DNA from: Fusibacter tunisiensis
GTDB lineage: Bacteria; Bacillota; Clostridia; Peptostreptococcales; Acidaminobacteraceae
Reading direction: 5' to 3'
DNA length: 64,000 bases
NCBI RefSeq assembly: GCF_016908355.1
Contig: NZ_JAFBDT010000002.1
Location: 124,001-188,000 of the forward strand
The first letter of the stretch is position 1; each line of letters begins with the position of its first letter. The translations under genes were made by a program, and so were the position numbers. The notes below the pieces were generated by a model. That model had not been told where the DNA came from. It saw only the letters and a program-made list of their open reading frames with translations, and did no database searches. Positions 24,371 through 33,840 of the stretch are shown piece after piece.

Positions 24371-27300
24371 CTAGTAGTTTGTGAGAATTACAAAATGTCC
24401 TGCCTGATTGATTCGGGTTGTAATTCGGTTCAGTCCGGTATCAATTGTGGCTTCCACTGGACTGTAAGTTCCAGTTCTTGAGTCGTATTTATAGAGTCTG
24501 ATTTGAAGTTCGTCTGCTAAGGATAAGCCCTGTGGGTTGTAGTTAAATGTCACATCCATGGTCCCCGATAGGGTATCAAAAGCAGAAGCGCCTTCATTGG
24601 CACTGGCATCAAAGCCAATGCTATAGACTTTGGAAATTTGTCTCTTGCCTCGAATGCTCGGTGTGAGGTAGGCCCTTGCACCATTCATCTGGGTATTTTC
24701 TGTAAGCCTTGCATAGGTGTCATAATAAACCGCCATCTGATGGAAGGTCTGGGTTCCAAAACTCACCGGCGTAAACCGGTACAGGGTTTGACCAAAATCT
24801 AGCGTGATGCTGGTCCGGCCCGATTTAACCAAGGATTCCGGCATGACAATTTGTTTGAGGGTTGTCCCGCTTGTCACTTGGTCTTTTAAGTCTAGGTTTA
24901 ATGACGTCTGTGTGAGTTTCGGCGCAAAGTCCACTTGTATGCGGTCACCACTTGTTGTCACCAAATGTGTTTCCCCTTCAGGAACCCCTATATCGCCATC
25001 TGAATCCGTTGGGCCAATTTCATCTACATCCTTAAGTTGGTCATGTGTCAAGGCTGCGAGGTTTGAAAAATTAGATGGTCCGAATTTATTAACGGCTTTA
25101 AGGACAAATACAATGCGCTCGCCGGTTTCTCTGTTTTCAAGACCTGGGAGCTCCGTGATTTTATAAGGTTCAATGTCGGTAATGCCCAGGTACTGGAAGT
25201 CCCTATACCCTGCGTTTACCAGTTCAGAATCTGTTTTAATCCCCATGTACACATAGATTTCAAAGTACTGGGCATTTTCTGCGATGTAGTCGTAGAGCTT
25301 GATGTACTGGTCATCCACCACAGTGACTTTTAAGCCTTTTGGGTCAGCTGGAATTGGTACAGTGTACGCCAGTTTAACAGAATCGTCCGTTGTACCGCCA
25401 TCTTCATTTCTGACCACTATGGCAATTTCACCCTCAAACAAAACTTCAGGCGTTGTCACTTTCAGTGTGGTTGAATCAATAAACTCAACGGACTGAGCCA
25501 TGGTCCCTTGCTTGACGTAGTGAATGCTGTCGTCCCTATAAATGCCGTGTTCTGATTCTGGAACATCTTCTCCCGGTCTGACAGTAAGCCATTCGCCACC
25601 AAAGTAAACACGTGCATTTTCAGCAAATCCGGTCCCCTTTAGTATAATTTCTTGGCCACCTGTCACGTGAATCCTGCTAAGTCTATTGCCATCAAGGTCT
25701 GTTACGACAGGATCTAGTGTTGGTGCCGATACCACTGTAATGGCATTTTCACGAACGGCAATCCCATAATCGTTATTGAGCACTTGAATGGTTTTGGATC
25801 CCAGGGTCATATTTTGTGGCGTTTTAAAGGTCAGTTTTGTACCCCGTTCTGAAATTTCAACATTGGTAATTGGGATACCAGCACGTGTGCCTATGATTAC
25901 ATATGCGTCTTCTCTAAAGTCAGCCCCTCTAAGGGTAATGGTGTTGCCCCCTGCAATAGATGTTTTTTCTGGGGTAACGGTGTCAATTCTCGGCCCTGAA
26001 AGTGGCTTTTTATACACAAAGTAAATGGGCAATTTTTTTTCTTGATAATTGGTTTCACCCAGTAAATCCGAAAGATTTGCTGAAGAGGCCAAACCTTGGT
26101 CCTCATTTTGAATCATAATCGGATAGTGGGCATTAATGTCATTTTCACTCCCTTGTGGCACATTGGCTACAATGAGGTCGTATTCCTGCCCATCCACGAC
26201 TTTTGTGGTGAGTTCTTTGACAGTGGCTTCGTAAGGGCCTATGAATACTTTTACGCCTTCTCTAAAGTCGTTACCAATAATTTCAATGTCAACGCCGCCT
26301 TGTACGGACGCTTCCACAAACCACTCCTCTTCGTCATATGAAACGATTTTAGGCTCTACTGTGAGAATTCTTGGCTCACTGTCTGGGTTTGTGTAGGTAA
26401 ATGCACGCGAAGCGCTTCCACCATCCGCATTAAAATAGGTCATTTGTACAGTGCCAATGCTGTAGTAAGAAGGTGTGTACACTGCCACGTGGTATTCGTT
26501 GTCATACTGTACTTCTGGTGCGTAGCCACGCTCTACAATAAGGCGCCTGTCGGTGATTTCAAGCCGGATGTACTCATAGGCATTGCCGGAATACACTTCT
26601 GGGTCAACGTCTTTGAGATTTTGAGGCACGTAGTAATTGTCAGCTGATGATTTGAGCATCCCCAGTGGCACGTAGACGGTTTCGCCATCATAATCAAAGG
26701 TCCGCGAGTAAATGATGTTGTTTTCTGTAACGGTAACTTGTACGGATTCTGTGTCCCCTCTATAAATTACATCTAGGCCACCTTCCAGTTCTACGGAGGC
26801 CCTCTGATTGTTGATTAAGCCTGAGTTAGGCTCTACCCGGTTGATGTTCCTATTGGTTATTTCGCCAAAGCGAATTCTGGCGTCCACCTCTTCAAGCAGG
26901 ACAATTTCAGTTGGGTCATCGTTGGCATAGCCGTAAAGCTGTGACCTAAAGAACTTTGATCCGTAGATGTCTTTAGGTTCCTGTCCCTGCCGTCTGCCGA
27001 AGTTTGGCACCATGGAGCTGATAACAGGATTTGTGGAGGTATAGGTGTAATCCACTTTATTGCTCACACCAGAGTCGTTGTTAATCACATATACTTCTAC
27101 TTTTCCCGGTGCATGCTGTGGGGTTATGACTTTCAAGTACCCTCTCGAATACTCCACGATTTTCGCTTCATTTTCTCCAAAGTATATTTTAGGTAAAATA
27201 GGCGATTCATAATAAACGTCGTAGTAGGGGTTTGTAAGTTCTGGGAAGGTCTTAACGGCTTCAGGATCAACGTCATCCGCTAAAATATCATCCCATTTCC

Positions 27301-30300
27301 CATTAATATAAAGGTCTTCAAATTTATCGCCAAGGTCATATCGGTCACTGCCAACTGAGTTTTCATAAGGCTCATAAAATCTAAATTCATAGCCAATAAT
27401 TTCCACGATTTGTCCACCGTTTGCAGACCCACCTGTGGGAATAATCCGGTCTATAGTTGGGGTCGATGTTGGAATAATATAGGTAAAACCTTTTTCTTTC
27501 CAGGCGTTTCCACCATCTGGATTTACCACAACCACTGGTACATCCATCCTGTCCACGCCATAATCTGCATTGAGGTCCTTTATGGACGGCGGCATTTTGA
27601 TAATGATATACTTGCCATTTATGTCCACGTAAGTATCTGTCTTTGGCACTTCTACGGAATCCACATAGACCTTGATGTCATCTTCAAAGTCACTGCCTCT
27701 AATGGTAACGTAATACCCACCATCAACAGACCCTTTTGTAGGCGTAATGGTTGTAATAACAGGCTTTGAAGTGGCCTGAGAAATATAGTAAAAGCCTTCT
27801 TCACCTGTTTTGGAATCACTTTTTGTGTCCGGATTTATAACGGTAACATCCTTATAGCCCCTACCGGTTGAAAGGGGTGGCACTTTAAAGATAATTTGAT
27901 TTTTTGAAAAAACAGTTGTGTTATTGCCAGTAATTGCACCCGTTACATCATCTTTCATATAAGGGGTAATCATATCCAGTTGGTAAACCCCTGGCCCACC
28001 AATGGAAAGGCCATCTGCATTAAAGTCTAAAGCCGTTTCATTGCCAATGTTATCCCGTGCAATAATGGCACTATTTTTCACAACCAACCTATAAGTTTTT
28101 TCCCGACCATTTGTGAGGATGGGGTCACCTGCAAAATTGTAACTGAGTGTAAACCGTTCCGGTTGTATCAGTTCTCCAGATCTAAGGGTGATGGAATTTA
28201 CATAGTTTGAAAGGTACACTGTTTCTAGCCCTTCACTGTCCACGCCAATTCTGGCCAATCGGTTGTCCATTTTAGCTGTAAAGACCGGCCCGTTTTCTAT
28301 GGCAATTGTTGTGGTGCCAACGCCTTGGTTGACCCCACCTGTATAGGTTATGGTGGCTGATCCGATTAAGTCGCCATCCCCATCATAAGCCTCGTAGCCA
28401 CTTGTTGTCCCTTTAATGGCGTAGATGTCATTTTCCAGTTTAAAGGCTGGATTGTTGGCGTCATCATTGGTTAAAGTGGCGTAAACTGTGTTGCCGTCCA
28501 CATTAGAAGTCACTGTCGTATTGTCCTTGAACTGTGAGTAAACCGCTTTAACGCCATCTTTCCCAATAAGCGCATTGGCATTTGGCACGGCGTATTGGTT
28601 AAAAATAATATCGCCTGATGGGCTTAGATTATAGGTGTTTACATCTTTTCCATCTAAAAGAATTCTGGACCCTATGAGTCTATAGCCGTCCACGCCAGAT
28701 TCCAAAACCGCACTTGGGTCTGGGGTTAAAAAGTTCTCGCCATTGACAACCACAAGTGTATCTGCGGTGCCTTGCTGTGGTGTAAACGTTTCAAGAATTG
28801 GATTCTGTTGAAATGTTTTCACATAACTAAAAGAACTAACGGCTATGCCCCCACTTGGGTTCATAACAGAAAGCTGAGTTGTCCCTTCCCGGCCTGGTGG
28901 CGCTGTAAAAGTGACAATAATCTTGTTGCCTGCTGTATCCAGTTCTCTTGTAAAATCTGTGAGTTCCACACCATCCAAAAATAGGCGCATGCCATTTTGA
29001 AGGTTAGACCCTGTTATGGTAATGGTGTCGCCCCCTTCTACTGTTATGATATTAGGGTCAACACTTTCAATTACAGGGATATCCGTTGTGCTAATAAATT
29101 CAACACTATTGGACTTAATGGCTGCATCGCCAAAGTCATCCGATTTTCTCACAGGATTGGTCACTTGAACATGTTTAATTCCTGCGTCTGAAATTAAGGC
29201 CTGATTTGGAATTCGAACTAAAATCCGTGTGCCCAGCTGATTGCCTTCAACCCCTGTGACCACGTTGCCATCTGCATCCAAGACCGTCATTTCAAGCGGA
29301 ATGATTCGGCCTTCTGAGTCTCTTAACACAGTTGATGTGGCATCGTCTTCGTTCAGTTTATATCGAATAATGCCCCTAACGCCATCTACCTCTTCATTTG
29401 GAAAAAAGGCCAGTTGGTAGCGGTTATTGGCGGTATTGTTGTCATTTTTCTTAATTAAAACGGTTGGCATTCTTACAATTACAGTACCTGTGTCATCCAC
29501 AAACCGGTCAACCATAAACTGATTTCCAGAAATGGAGATTAAAAGGTCCTCTTTCAATTTGTTGTAATTGGCATCTGCTGCCTCCACCTGGATTTTATCC
29601 GGTAAAATGGTGTCAATTTCAGGTGTGTAGGTACTTGGCACAAACTCATACCCATTTGGCAGAGTGACAATTTGATTAAAGGTATAGACCTTACCCGAGT
29701 CACTGGTTATAACAGTTTGCATCTCAATTATAACGTCCTTAAAGGGGTCTTCTTGAGCGTCTGTAATCCGGCCTGTTAATACATTGATTTTATCGGTTGC
29801 TGCCATCACCACACTGGGAACACCTGCCCCATCTTTTTGGAATTTAACTTTTCCACCAATTTGAATGTTTATGGTCCTTTGAATGGTGACATTTTCTTCT
29901 TTATAGGTTGCCCCTGTGCTGGTGTAATCAATGATCAATCTTTCATCATTTGTATCTGTGGTGTAGGTTGCAGTGGCATTTGGCACATCTAAATCGGGAA
30001 TATTTAAGGTCACCAGATTGGTACCGTTAATTTCCACGTTGCCGCCAGTATCCGGTCCTTTTACAGGATATATGCTGGTAATTCTCGGTTTATAGGTTGT
30101 CTGAATCACTGTAAATTCTTCAAATTCTGGCCCGTCCATCACATAATGTTCGGCCACCACTTGCTCTCGCTCAGCAATGTTTTCAACTTCAGTCACTAAA
30201 ACAAAATAGTTTCCAAGGTCAAACCCTGGTGCATTTGGTACGCGGACTGTCAACGTTGACACCCCATCATCATCCGCTTCACTTAGGGACACAAATGTGG

Positions 30301-31153
30301 CCCTATTAAGTGCGGTCAATTGGTCCGTTCCATCGGTTCGTTTGACAAAATAGACTTGATAATTTTTATTTTCAAAATTCTTGCCTGTAATGTAGAGGTC
30401 ATCCCCTTTAGCACCTGTGTTTGGGTACATACCGACTTCTGTTAGGTTAATGTCCCGAATCACTCTAAAGAGATCTGTATAAACGTAATCAATCGCCACT
30501 TCTAAGTTGTCAAAGGCTGCGAGTTGGGTATTTCTTGAGAGAAAGACAGACTGGTAACCTAAATTGGAAGTGGTAATGTTTTCAAGTGTTAAGGTGTCCT
30601 GTGTTGCGGTTCCTTCAAACGGCGTTGCCTGAGCTTTTGAGGCACCATAGGTCGCTGTGATGTCTGTTGGCATGGCAAATATTTGATTGAGGTTGTTGCC
30701 CTGAAATACAATGGTTTCATTTGGTGTGTCAATGTTGACGACCCGCTTATCAGAACCACTAATCACAGGAAAACTGGAAAGAGGTAGGGGAATCACTTCA
30801 CCATTGATCATGATGTTGCCTGTAAAATAAACCGCTTCTCTGGCGCTGAGTTCAATTCTTACGAATGAAAAAGCGTTATCTGTCCGGGTTCCAATTTGTT
30901 TGTATCCCCCTGCATCACCAGGAATATACTCCGGTTGCATATCAAATCTAATTTCAACATCTTCGAGATTTTGACCAGATATTTGAACAAATCCACCCGT
31001 TGCACCAAATCCAAGGTTATTCACTTGAAAATTGATTCGGTTCACAACAGGGTCTTCATCGCCCGGCCCCTCTATAACATATGCAAATGTCTGATTGGGG
31101 ACGGCGGATAAAAGAAGTATAATGATTAGGAGTAAACTTAATTTACGTTTCAT
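24371..31153 (-). CDS. giant IPT/TIG-repeat surface protein (2260 aa)
   Basis: A signal peptide (MKRKLSLLLIIILLLSAVPN, then QTFAY) precedes a chain of about eleven IPT/TIG immunoglobulin-like domains. They can be recognised by segments such as IYPVKGPDTGGNVEINGTNL, ITPTKGSVDGGYYVTIRGSD and VTPEKTSIAGGNTITLRGAD. A fibronectin-like part (about 1940-2030) and a beta domain ending in AGHFVILTNY close the protein. No SLH module, LPxTG motif or membrane anchor is visible, so it probably attaches through its SLH-containing operon partners. Such proteins act as adhesins or structural fibres. A sigma-A promoter lies directly upstream, divergent from the HD-GYP gene. Confidence 0.92.
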   Translation of the reverse strand: MKRKLSLLLIIILLLSAVPNQTFAYVIEGPGDEDPVVNRINFQVNNLGFGATGGFVQISGQNLEDVEIRFDMQPEYIPGDAGGYKQIGTRTDNAFSFVRIELSAREAVYFTGNIMINGEVIPLPLSSFPVISGSDKRVVNIDTPNETIVFQGNNLNQIFAMPTDITATYGASKAQATPFEGTATQDTLTLENITTSNLGYQSVFLSRNTQLAAFDNLEVAIDYVYTDLFRVIRDINLTEVGMYPNTGAKGDDLYITGKNFENKNYQVYFVKRTDGTDQLTALNRATFVSLSEADDDGVSTLTVRVPNAPGFDLGNYFVLVTEVENIAEREQVVAEHYVMDGPEFEEFTVIQTTYKPRITSIYPVKGPDTGGNVEINGTNLVTLNIPDLDVPNATATYTTDTNDERLIIDYTSTGATYKEENVTIQRTINIQIGGKVKFQKDGAGVPSVVMAATDKINVLTGRITDAQEDPFKDVIIEMQTVITSDSGKVYTFNQIVTLPNGYEFVPSTYTPEIDTILPDKIQVEAADANYNKLKEDLLISISGNQFMVDRFVDDTGTVIVRMPTVLIKKNDNNTANNRYQLAFFPNEEVDGVRGIIRYKLNEDDATSTVLRDSEGRIIPLEMTVLDADGNVVTGVEGNQLGTRILVRIPNQALISDAGIKHVQVTNPVRKSDDFGDAAIKSNSVEFISTTDIPVIESVDPNIITVEGGDTITITGSNLQNGMRLFLDGVELTDFTRELDTAGNKIIVTFTAPPGREGTTQLSVMNPSGGIAVSSFSYVKTFQQNPILETFTPQQGTADTLVVVNGENFLTPDPSAVLESGVDGYRLIGSRILLDGKDVNTYNLSPSGDIIFNQYAVPNANALIGKDGVKAVYSQFKDNTTVTSNVDGNTVYATLTNDDANNPAFKLENDIYAIKGTTSGYEAYDGDGDLIGSATITYTGGVNQGVGTTTIAIENGPVFTAKMDNRLARIGVDSEGLETVYLSNYVNSITLRSGELIQPERFTLSYNFAGDPILTNGREKTYRLVVKNSAIIARDNIGNETALDFNADGLSIGGPGVYQLDMITPYMKDDVTGAITGNNTTVFSKNQIIFKVPPLSTGRGYKDVTVINPDTKSDSKTGEEGFYYISQATSKPVITTITPTKGSVDGGYYVTIRGSDFEDDIKVYVDSVEVPKTDTYVDINGKYIIIKMPPSIKDLNADYGVDRMDVPVVVVNPDGGNAWKEKGFTYIIPTSTPTIDRIIPTGGSANGGQIVEIIGYEFRFYEPYENSVGSDRYDLGDKFEDLYINGKWDDILADDVDPEAVKTFPELTNPYYDVYYESPILPKIYFGENEAKIVEYSRGYLKVITPQHAPGKVEVYVINNDSGVSNKVDYTYTSTNPVISSMVPNFGRRQGQEPKDIYGSKFFRSQLYGYANDDPTEIVLLEEVDARIRFGEITNRNINRVEPNSGLINNQRASVELEGGLDVIYRGDTESVQVTVTENNIIYSRTFDYDGETVYVPLGMLKSSADNYYVPQNLKDVDPEVYSGNAYEYIRLEITDRRLIVERGYAPEVQYDNEYHVAVYTPSYYSIGTVQMTYFNADGGSASRAFTYTNPDSEPRILTVEPKIVSYDEEEWFVEASVQGGVDIEIIGNDFREGVKVFIGPYEATVKELTTKVVDGQEYDLIVANVPQGSENDINAHYPIMIQNEDQGLASSANLSDLLGETNYQEKKLPIYFVYKKPLSGPRIDTVTPEKTSIAGGNTITLRGADFREDAYVIIGTRAGIPITNVEISERGTKLTFKTPQNMTLGSKTIQVLNNDYGIAVRENAITVVSAPTLDPVVTDLDGNRLSRIHVTGGQEIILKGTGFAENARVYFGGEWLTVRPGEDVPESEHGIYRDDSIHYVKQGTMAQSVEFIDSTTLKVTTPEVLFEGEIAIVVRNEDGGTTDDSVKLAYTVPIPADPKGLKVTVVDDQYIKLYDYIAENAQYFEIYVYMGIKTDSELVNAGYRDFQYLGITDIEPYKITELPGLENRETGERIVFVLKAVNKFGPSNFSNLAALTHDQLKDVDEIGPTDSDGDIGVPEGETHLVTTSGDRIQVDFAPKLTQTSLNLDLKDQVTSGTTLKQIVMPESLVKSGRTSITLDFGQTLYRFTPVSFGTQTFHQMAVYYDTYARLTENTQMNGARAYLTPSIRGKRQISKVYSIGFDASANEGASAFDTLSGTMDVTFNYNPQGLSLADELQIRLYKYDSRTGTYSPVEATIDTGLNRITTRINQAGHFVILTNY

Positions 31154-31173
31154 ATGGTCACCTCTCGAGGAAA

Positions 31174-31203
31174 TTTATAAGTCTAAAATATCTACAGTTT
31201 CAA
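31174..31203 (-). promoter_or_regulatory. promoter of the surface-protein operon
   Basis: TTGAAA and TATAAA with 18-base spacing read towards the giant TIG gene, and GAGAGGTG serves as ribosome binding site. The leader is short (under 20 bases), so no riboswitch fits on this side. Confidence 0.55.
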
Positions 31204-31279
31204 TAATTTATCGGCACTCTTTGGACTGAACTTTATTGCGAAATGATTACAAACTGTTTTATTTGGCTATAAATATGTG

Positions 31280-31285
31280 TATAAT
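31280..31285 (+). promoter_or_regulatory. -10 element of the HD-GYP gene
   Basis: A perfect TATAAT lies 23 bases upstream of the ATG, with AGGAGG between. The -35 region (TTTTAT at 17 bases) is poor, so an activator may be involved. Confidence 0.45.
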
Positions 31286-31307
31286 AAGTTTATTTTAGGA
31301 GGTTCGT

Positions 31308-32201
31308 ATGGTTTATAAGCATATTCCAGCACTTGACGCTGAGTCCGTCTATGAAATTAGTGGCAAGCAATCGCGCATAATCAAAAAGCACCACGATCAA
31401 CAGATTCAAATTACGCTTTATGAACTTTCTGAAGACCGCATCTTATATGTAGAGCCAGTTGATGGTGAAGGCAGTTACAAAACTTATTATGTTCAAAGTG
31501 GCAAGTGCTTAATCCTGGAAACGAACGCGGAAATGTCTTCAGGTGATTTTCTCATATGCAACGGATCAGAGGAAGTTCTAACGCTTAAAACGCTTGAACC
31601 CACTGTAATTATAGTGCACGCTGCTGCCTATGATACTTATAAAACCATTCAAGACAGTCAAGATAAAATTACGATGCTCCTAAAAAGCATTCAAGAAAAA
31701 GACCACTATACGGGCGAACACAGTTTAAGGGTTTACGAACTGGTTAAAAAACTGGGGATGCAGTTGGGCTATAAGGCCATCCGACTAAACAATTTGACAA
31801 AAGCCGCTTATTATCACGATCTCGGAAAAATCTTTGTTGAAGATGAAATTCTTAACAAGCCCGATCGGTTGTCGGATGAAGAGTTCGAGGCGATTAAGCT
31901 CCACGCGACGCTTTCAGAGTCTCTCATTAAAACCCATTTTAATGCGGATGTTTATGATATTATTTCCCAGCACCATGAACGGTGGAATGGAAAGGGCTAT
32001 CCAAAGGGGCTTAGTGGCTTAAATATACGTGAAGAGGCGAGAATTATAGCAGTCTGTGACAGTTACGATGCCATGATCACCGATCGCGTTTATAAAAAAG
32101 GAAAAACCGAAGAACAAGCCCTCCAAGAATTGATAGAGCTTTCAGGCATTCTCTACGACAAACGGCTTGTGGATGCCTTTGTTAAAATGATTCTCTCCTG
32201 A
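31308..32201 (+). CDS. HD-GYP domain phosphodiesterase (probable c-di-GMP hydrolase)
   Basis: The 297-residue protein has a small beta-rich, cupin-like N-terminal domain (about 1-110) and an HD-GYP domain (about 118-297). The motif residues are complete: H138 in GEHSLRV, H170-D171 in YYHDLGK, H222-H223 in QHHERWNGKGYPKG (the GYP triplet at 230-232) and D241-region DSYDAM. Such enzymes break c-di-GMP down to pGpG or GMP, lowering the signal for sessile growth. The cupin-like part may sense a small ligand. It is divergent from the surface-protein operon and lies about 5 kb from a c-di-GMP riboswitch, so it is a plausible local controller of surface genes. Confidence 0.92.
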   Translation: MVYKHIPALDAESVYEISGKQSRIIKKHHDQQIQITLYELSEDRILYVEPVDGEGSYKTYYVQSGKCLILETNAEMSSGDFLICNGSEEVLTLKTLEPTVIIVHAAAYDTYKTIQDSQDKITMLLKSIQEKDHYTGEHSLRVYELVKKLGMQLGYKAIRLNNLTKAAYYHDLGKIFVEDEILNKPDRLSDEEFEAIKLHATLSESLIKTHFNADVYDIISQHHERWNGKGYPKGLSGLNIREEARIIAVCDSYDAMITDRVYKKGKTEEQALQELIELSGILYDKRLVDAFVKMILS

Positions 32202-32542
32202 AATATGATTTTAGGTAAAAAAAAAGACTTACTTATAAATAAGTAAGTCTACAACCTAATAATTTGTTAAGAAGGGGGGGAATATCACGAGTGGGCTTTT
32301 TTTTGGGGGAAACCCACTCGGATTTCGTTGTTTCATTTGGGGTAAATATTTGGGGGGTTATTGTGATTGTTAAGGTAAATCCTTAACTTGTATTCATTAT
32401 AAAAATCAGTTATGTATAGGGTATGACCCCTTTGTGAATAAACTGTTAAGTTGTAAAAAGTTACAATTTATTTATCTTGATTTATTTTTCAAATTTAGGG
32501 TAAATGCTTTAGTGAGCTTTATGACATAGAAAGGATGACTTT
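32202..32542. other. intergenic region with four inverted repeats and homopolymer tracts
   Basis: Hairpins: AGACTTACTTA/TAAGTAAGTCT (32225-32250, preceded by nine A, so a T-tailed terminator on the minus strand); CGAGTGGG/CCCACTCG (32288-32320, loop with T8 and G5); GTTAAGG/CCTTAAC (32369-32387); TTGTAA/TTACAA (32451-32466). G-tracts of 7, 5 and 6 lie at 32274-32280, 32305-32309 and 32352-32357. No gene is visible. It is the regulatory region of the BTAD gene and may carry slippage-prone tracts. Confidence 0.6.
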
Positions 32543-33724
32543 ATGAAAGCATTGAAAAATGGGGCTTATAGGATTTACACCCTAGGAGAGTTTGAAGTTA
32601 TTAAGGACGAAGACTCATTAACTGGGACTGCAGCCTCATCTAAAAAGATATGGGAACTCTACAAATTTATGCTGACCAATCGGACGCGTAAATTTACACC
32701 AGAGACCTTAAACGATCAAGTTTGGATTTCAGAAAGTTACAGTGATCCCAGAGTCACACTTAGACGTCAAATGCACCGGATGCGGCAACTTCTTAAAGAA
32801 GATCACCTGCCAGAAACAGAATGGACCATCCGGTTTGAAAATGGGTATTATTTTTGGAATCCCAATTTAAAGGTTCAAATTGATTCTGCTGATTTCGAAT
32901 CTTTTTTAACAGCAGAAAATTGTAATGATCCAGATGTTCTGTCTAACTGCCTGAAGGCAATTTCCATTTATAAGGGCGATTATCTTCCAGATTTATATGA
33001 ACAGCACTGGGTTTTTAGCGTGCGTAACTATTACAGACGCTTATTTTTGAATGCCCTCAATGACGCTGTGGATACCCTCTATGGCCTTGGGGATTATTCT
33101 CGGATTTTGGACCTTTGTCAACAGGCCATCCAGATTGATACATATGAAGAACGGTTTCACATTGAATACATGAAAGCATTGACAGCCATCAACCGAAAAA
33201 AAGATGCTTTAGCCCATTATGATGAAATCACGTCGTTTTACTACCGTGAGATGGGGCTCAAACCTTCAGAGGATTTTAAGAACCTCTACAAATTGCTGGT
33301 GTCTACCGTTCCACAACGTGATACAGAAGATTTCATCGCTTCACTCACAGCGCCTGAAACCTTTGAAAACGCTTTTTATGTAGAGCCAGACATTTTCAAA
33401 TCTATTTGTGAACTGGAAAAACGGCGAAATGAACGCGATGGCAAAACCTTTATCGTAGCTGTACTAAGATTAACCCCGCTTGCAAAACAGCACTCTTTAG
33501 CACGAGAACAATACAGGATCAAACACTTCACCAGTCATTTAATGACGCACCTACGCAAAGGAGACAGTTTCACGCTTTGGAATCAATACCAATTTCTAAT
33601 CCTCATCCATGGGGCAAGCGAATCAGGACTCCATGCCATGATGGACAGGGTCATCCAAAACTATGAACAACCAGAGTACTTATCTGTGGATTATGTAGAG
33701 GCAATGCCACAAACGTACCGTTAG
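32543..33724 (+). CDS. SARP-like transcriptional regulator with BTAD domain and GGDEF-like C-terminus
   Basis: The 393-residue protein has an N-terminal winged helix of the OmpR/SARP type (about 10-110, with RRQMHRMRQLLKEDHLPE) and a bacterial transcriptional activation domain (about 115-255, with the tetratricopeptide-like ERFHIEYMKALTAINRKKDA). The last 120 residues resemble a degenerate GGDEF domain: FIVAVLRLTPL..., LRKGDSFTLWNQYQFLILI, with no GGDEF signature. SARPs bind direct repeats spaced 11 bases apart, and such an array lies at 36482-36542. Its stop codon abuts mosaic array 9. The degenerate domain could bind a nucleotide or mediate dimerisation. Confidence 0.85.
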   Translation: MKALKNGAYRIYTLGEFEVIKDEDSLTGTAASSKKIWELYKFMLTNRTRKFTPETLNDQVWISESYSDPRVTLRRQMHRMRQLLKEDHLPETEWTIRFENGYYFWNPNLKVQIDSADFESFLTAENCNDPDVLSNCLKAISIYKGDYLPDLYEQHWVFSVRNYYRRLFLNALNDAVDTLYGLGDYSRILDLCQQAIQIDTYEERFHIEYMKALTAINRKKDALAHYDEITSFYYREMGLKPSEDFKNLYKLLVSTVPQRDTEDFIASLTAPETFENAFYVEPDIFKSICELEKRRNERDGKTFIVAVLRLTPLAKQHSLAREQYRIKHFTSHLMTHLRKGDSFTLWNQYQFLILIHGASESGLHAMMDRVIQNYEQPEYLSVDYVEAMPQTYR

Positions 33725-33840
33725 GCACACTCATCATGGCGCAGCCATCCTCAACGCACCGAAGGTGCTCTCCCCCGTGCCAAAGGCACACTCCCCCGTG
33801 CCGTCAGGCACACTCACCGCGCTTTAGCGCCGTCCCCCGC
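33722..33840. repeat. hairpin mosaic array 9 between convergent genes
   Basis: Units: ATGGC-GCA-GCCAT, GCACC-GAA-GGTGC, GTGCC-AAA-GGCAC, GTGCC-GTCA-GGCAC and GCGC-TTTA-GCGC, joined by ATCCTCAAC, TCTCCCCC and ACTCCCCC linkers. The left edge is the TAG stop of the BTAD gene; on the right the array encodes the last residues and stop of the YfhO protein. Confidence 0.85.
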
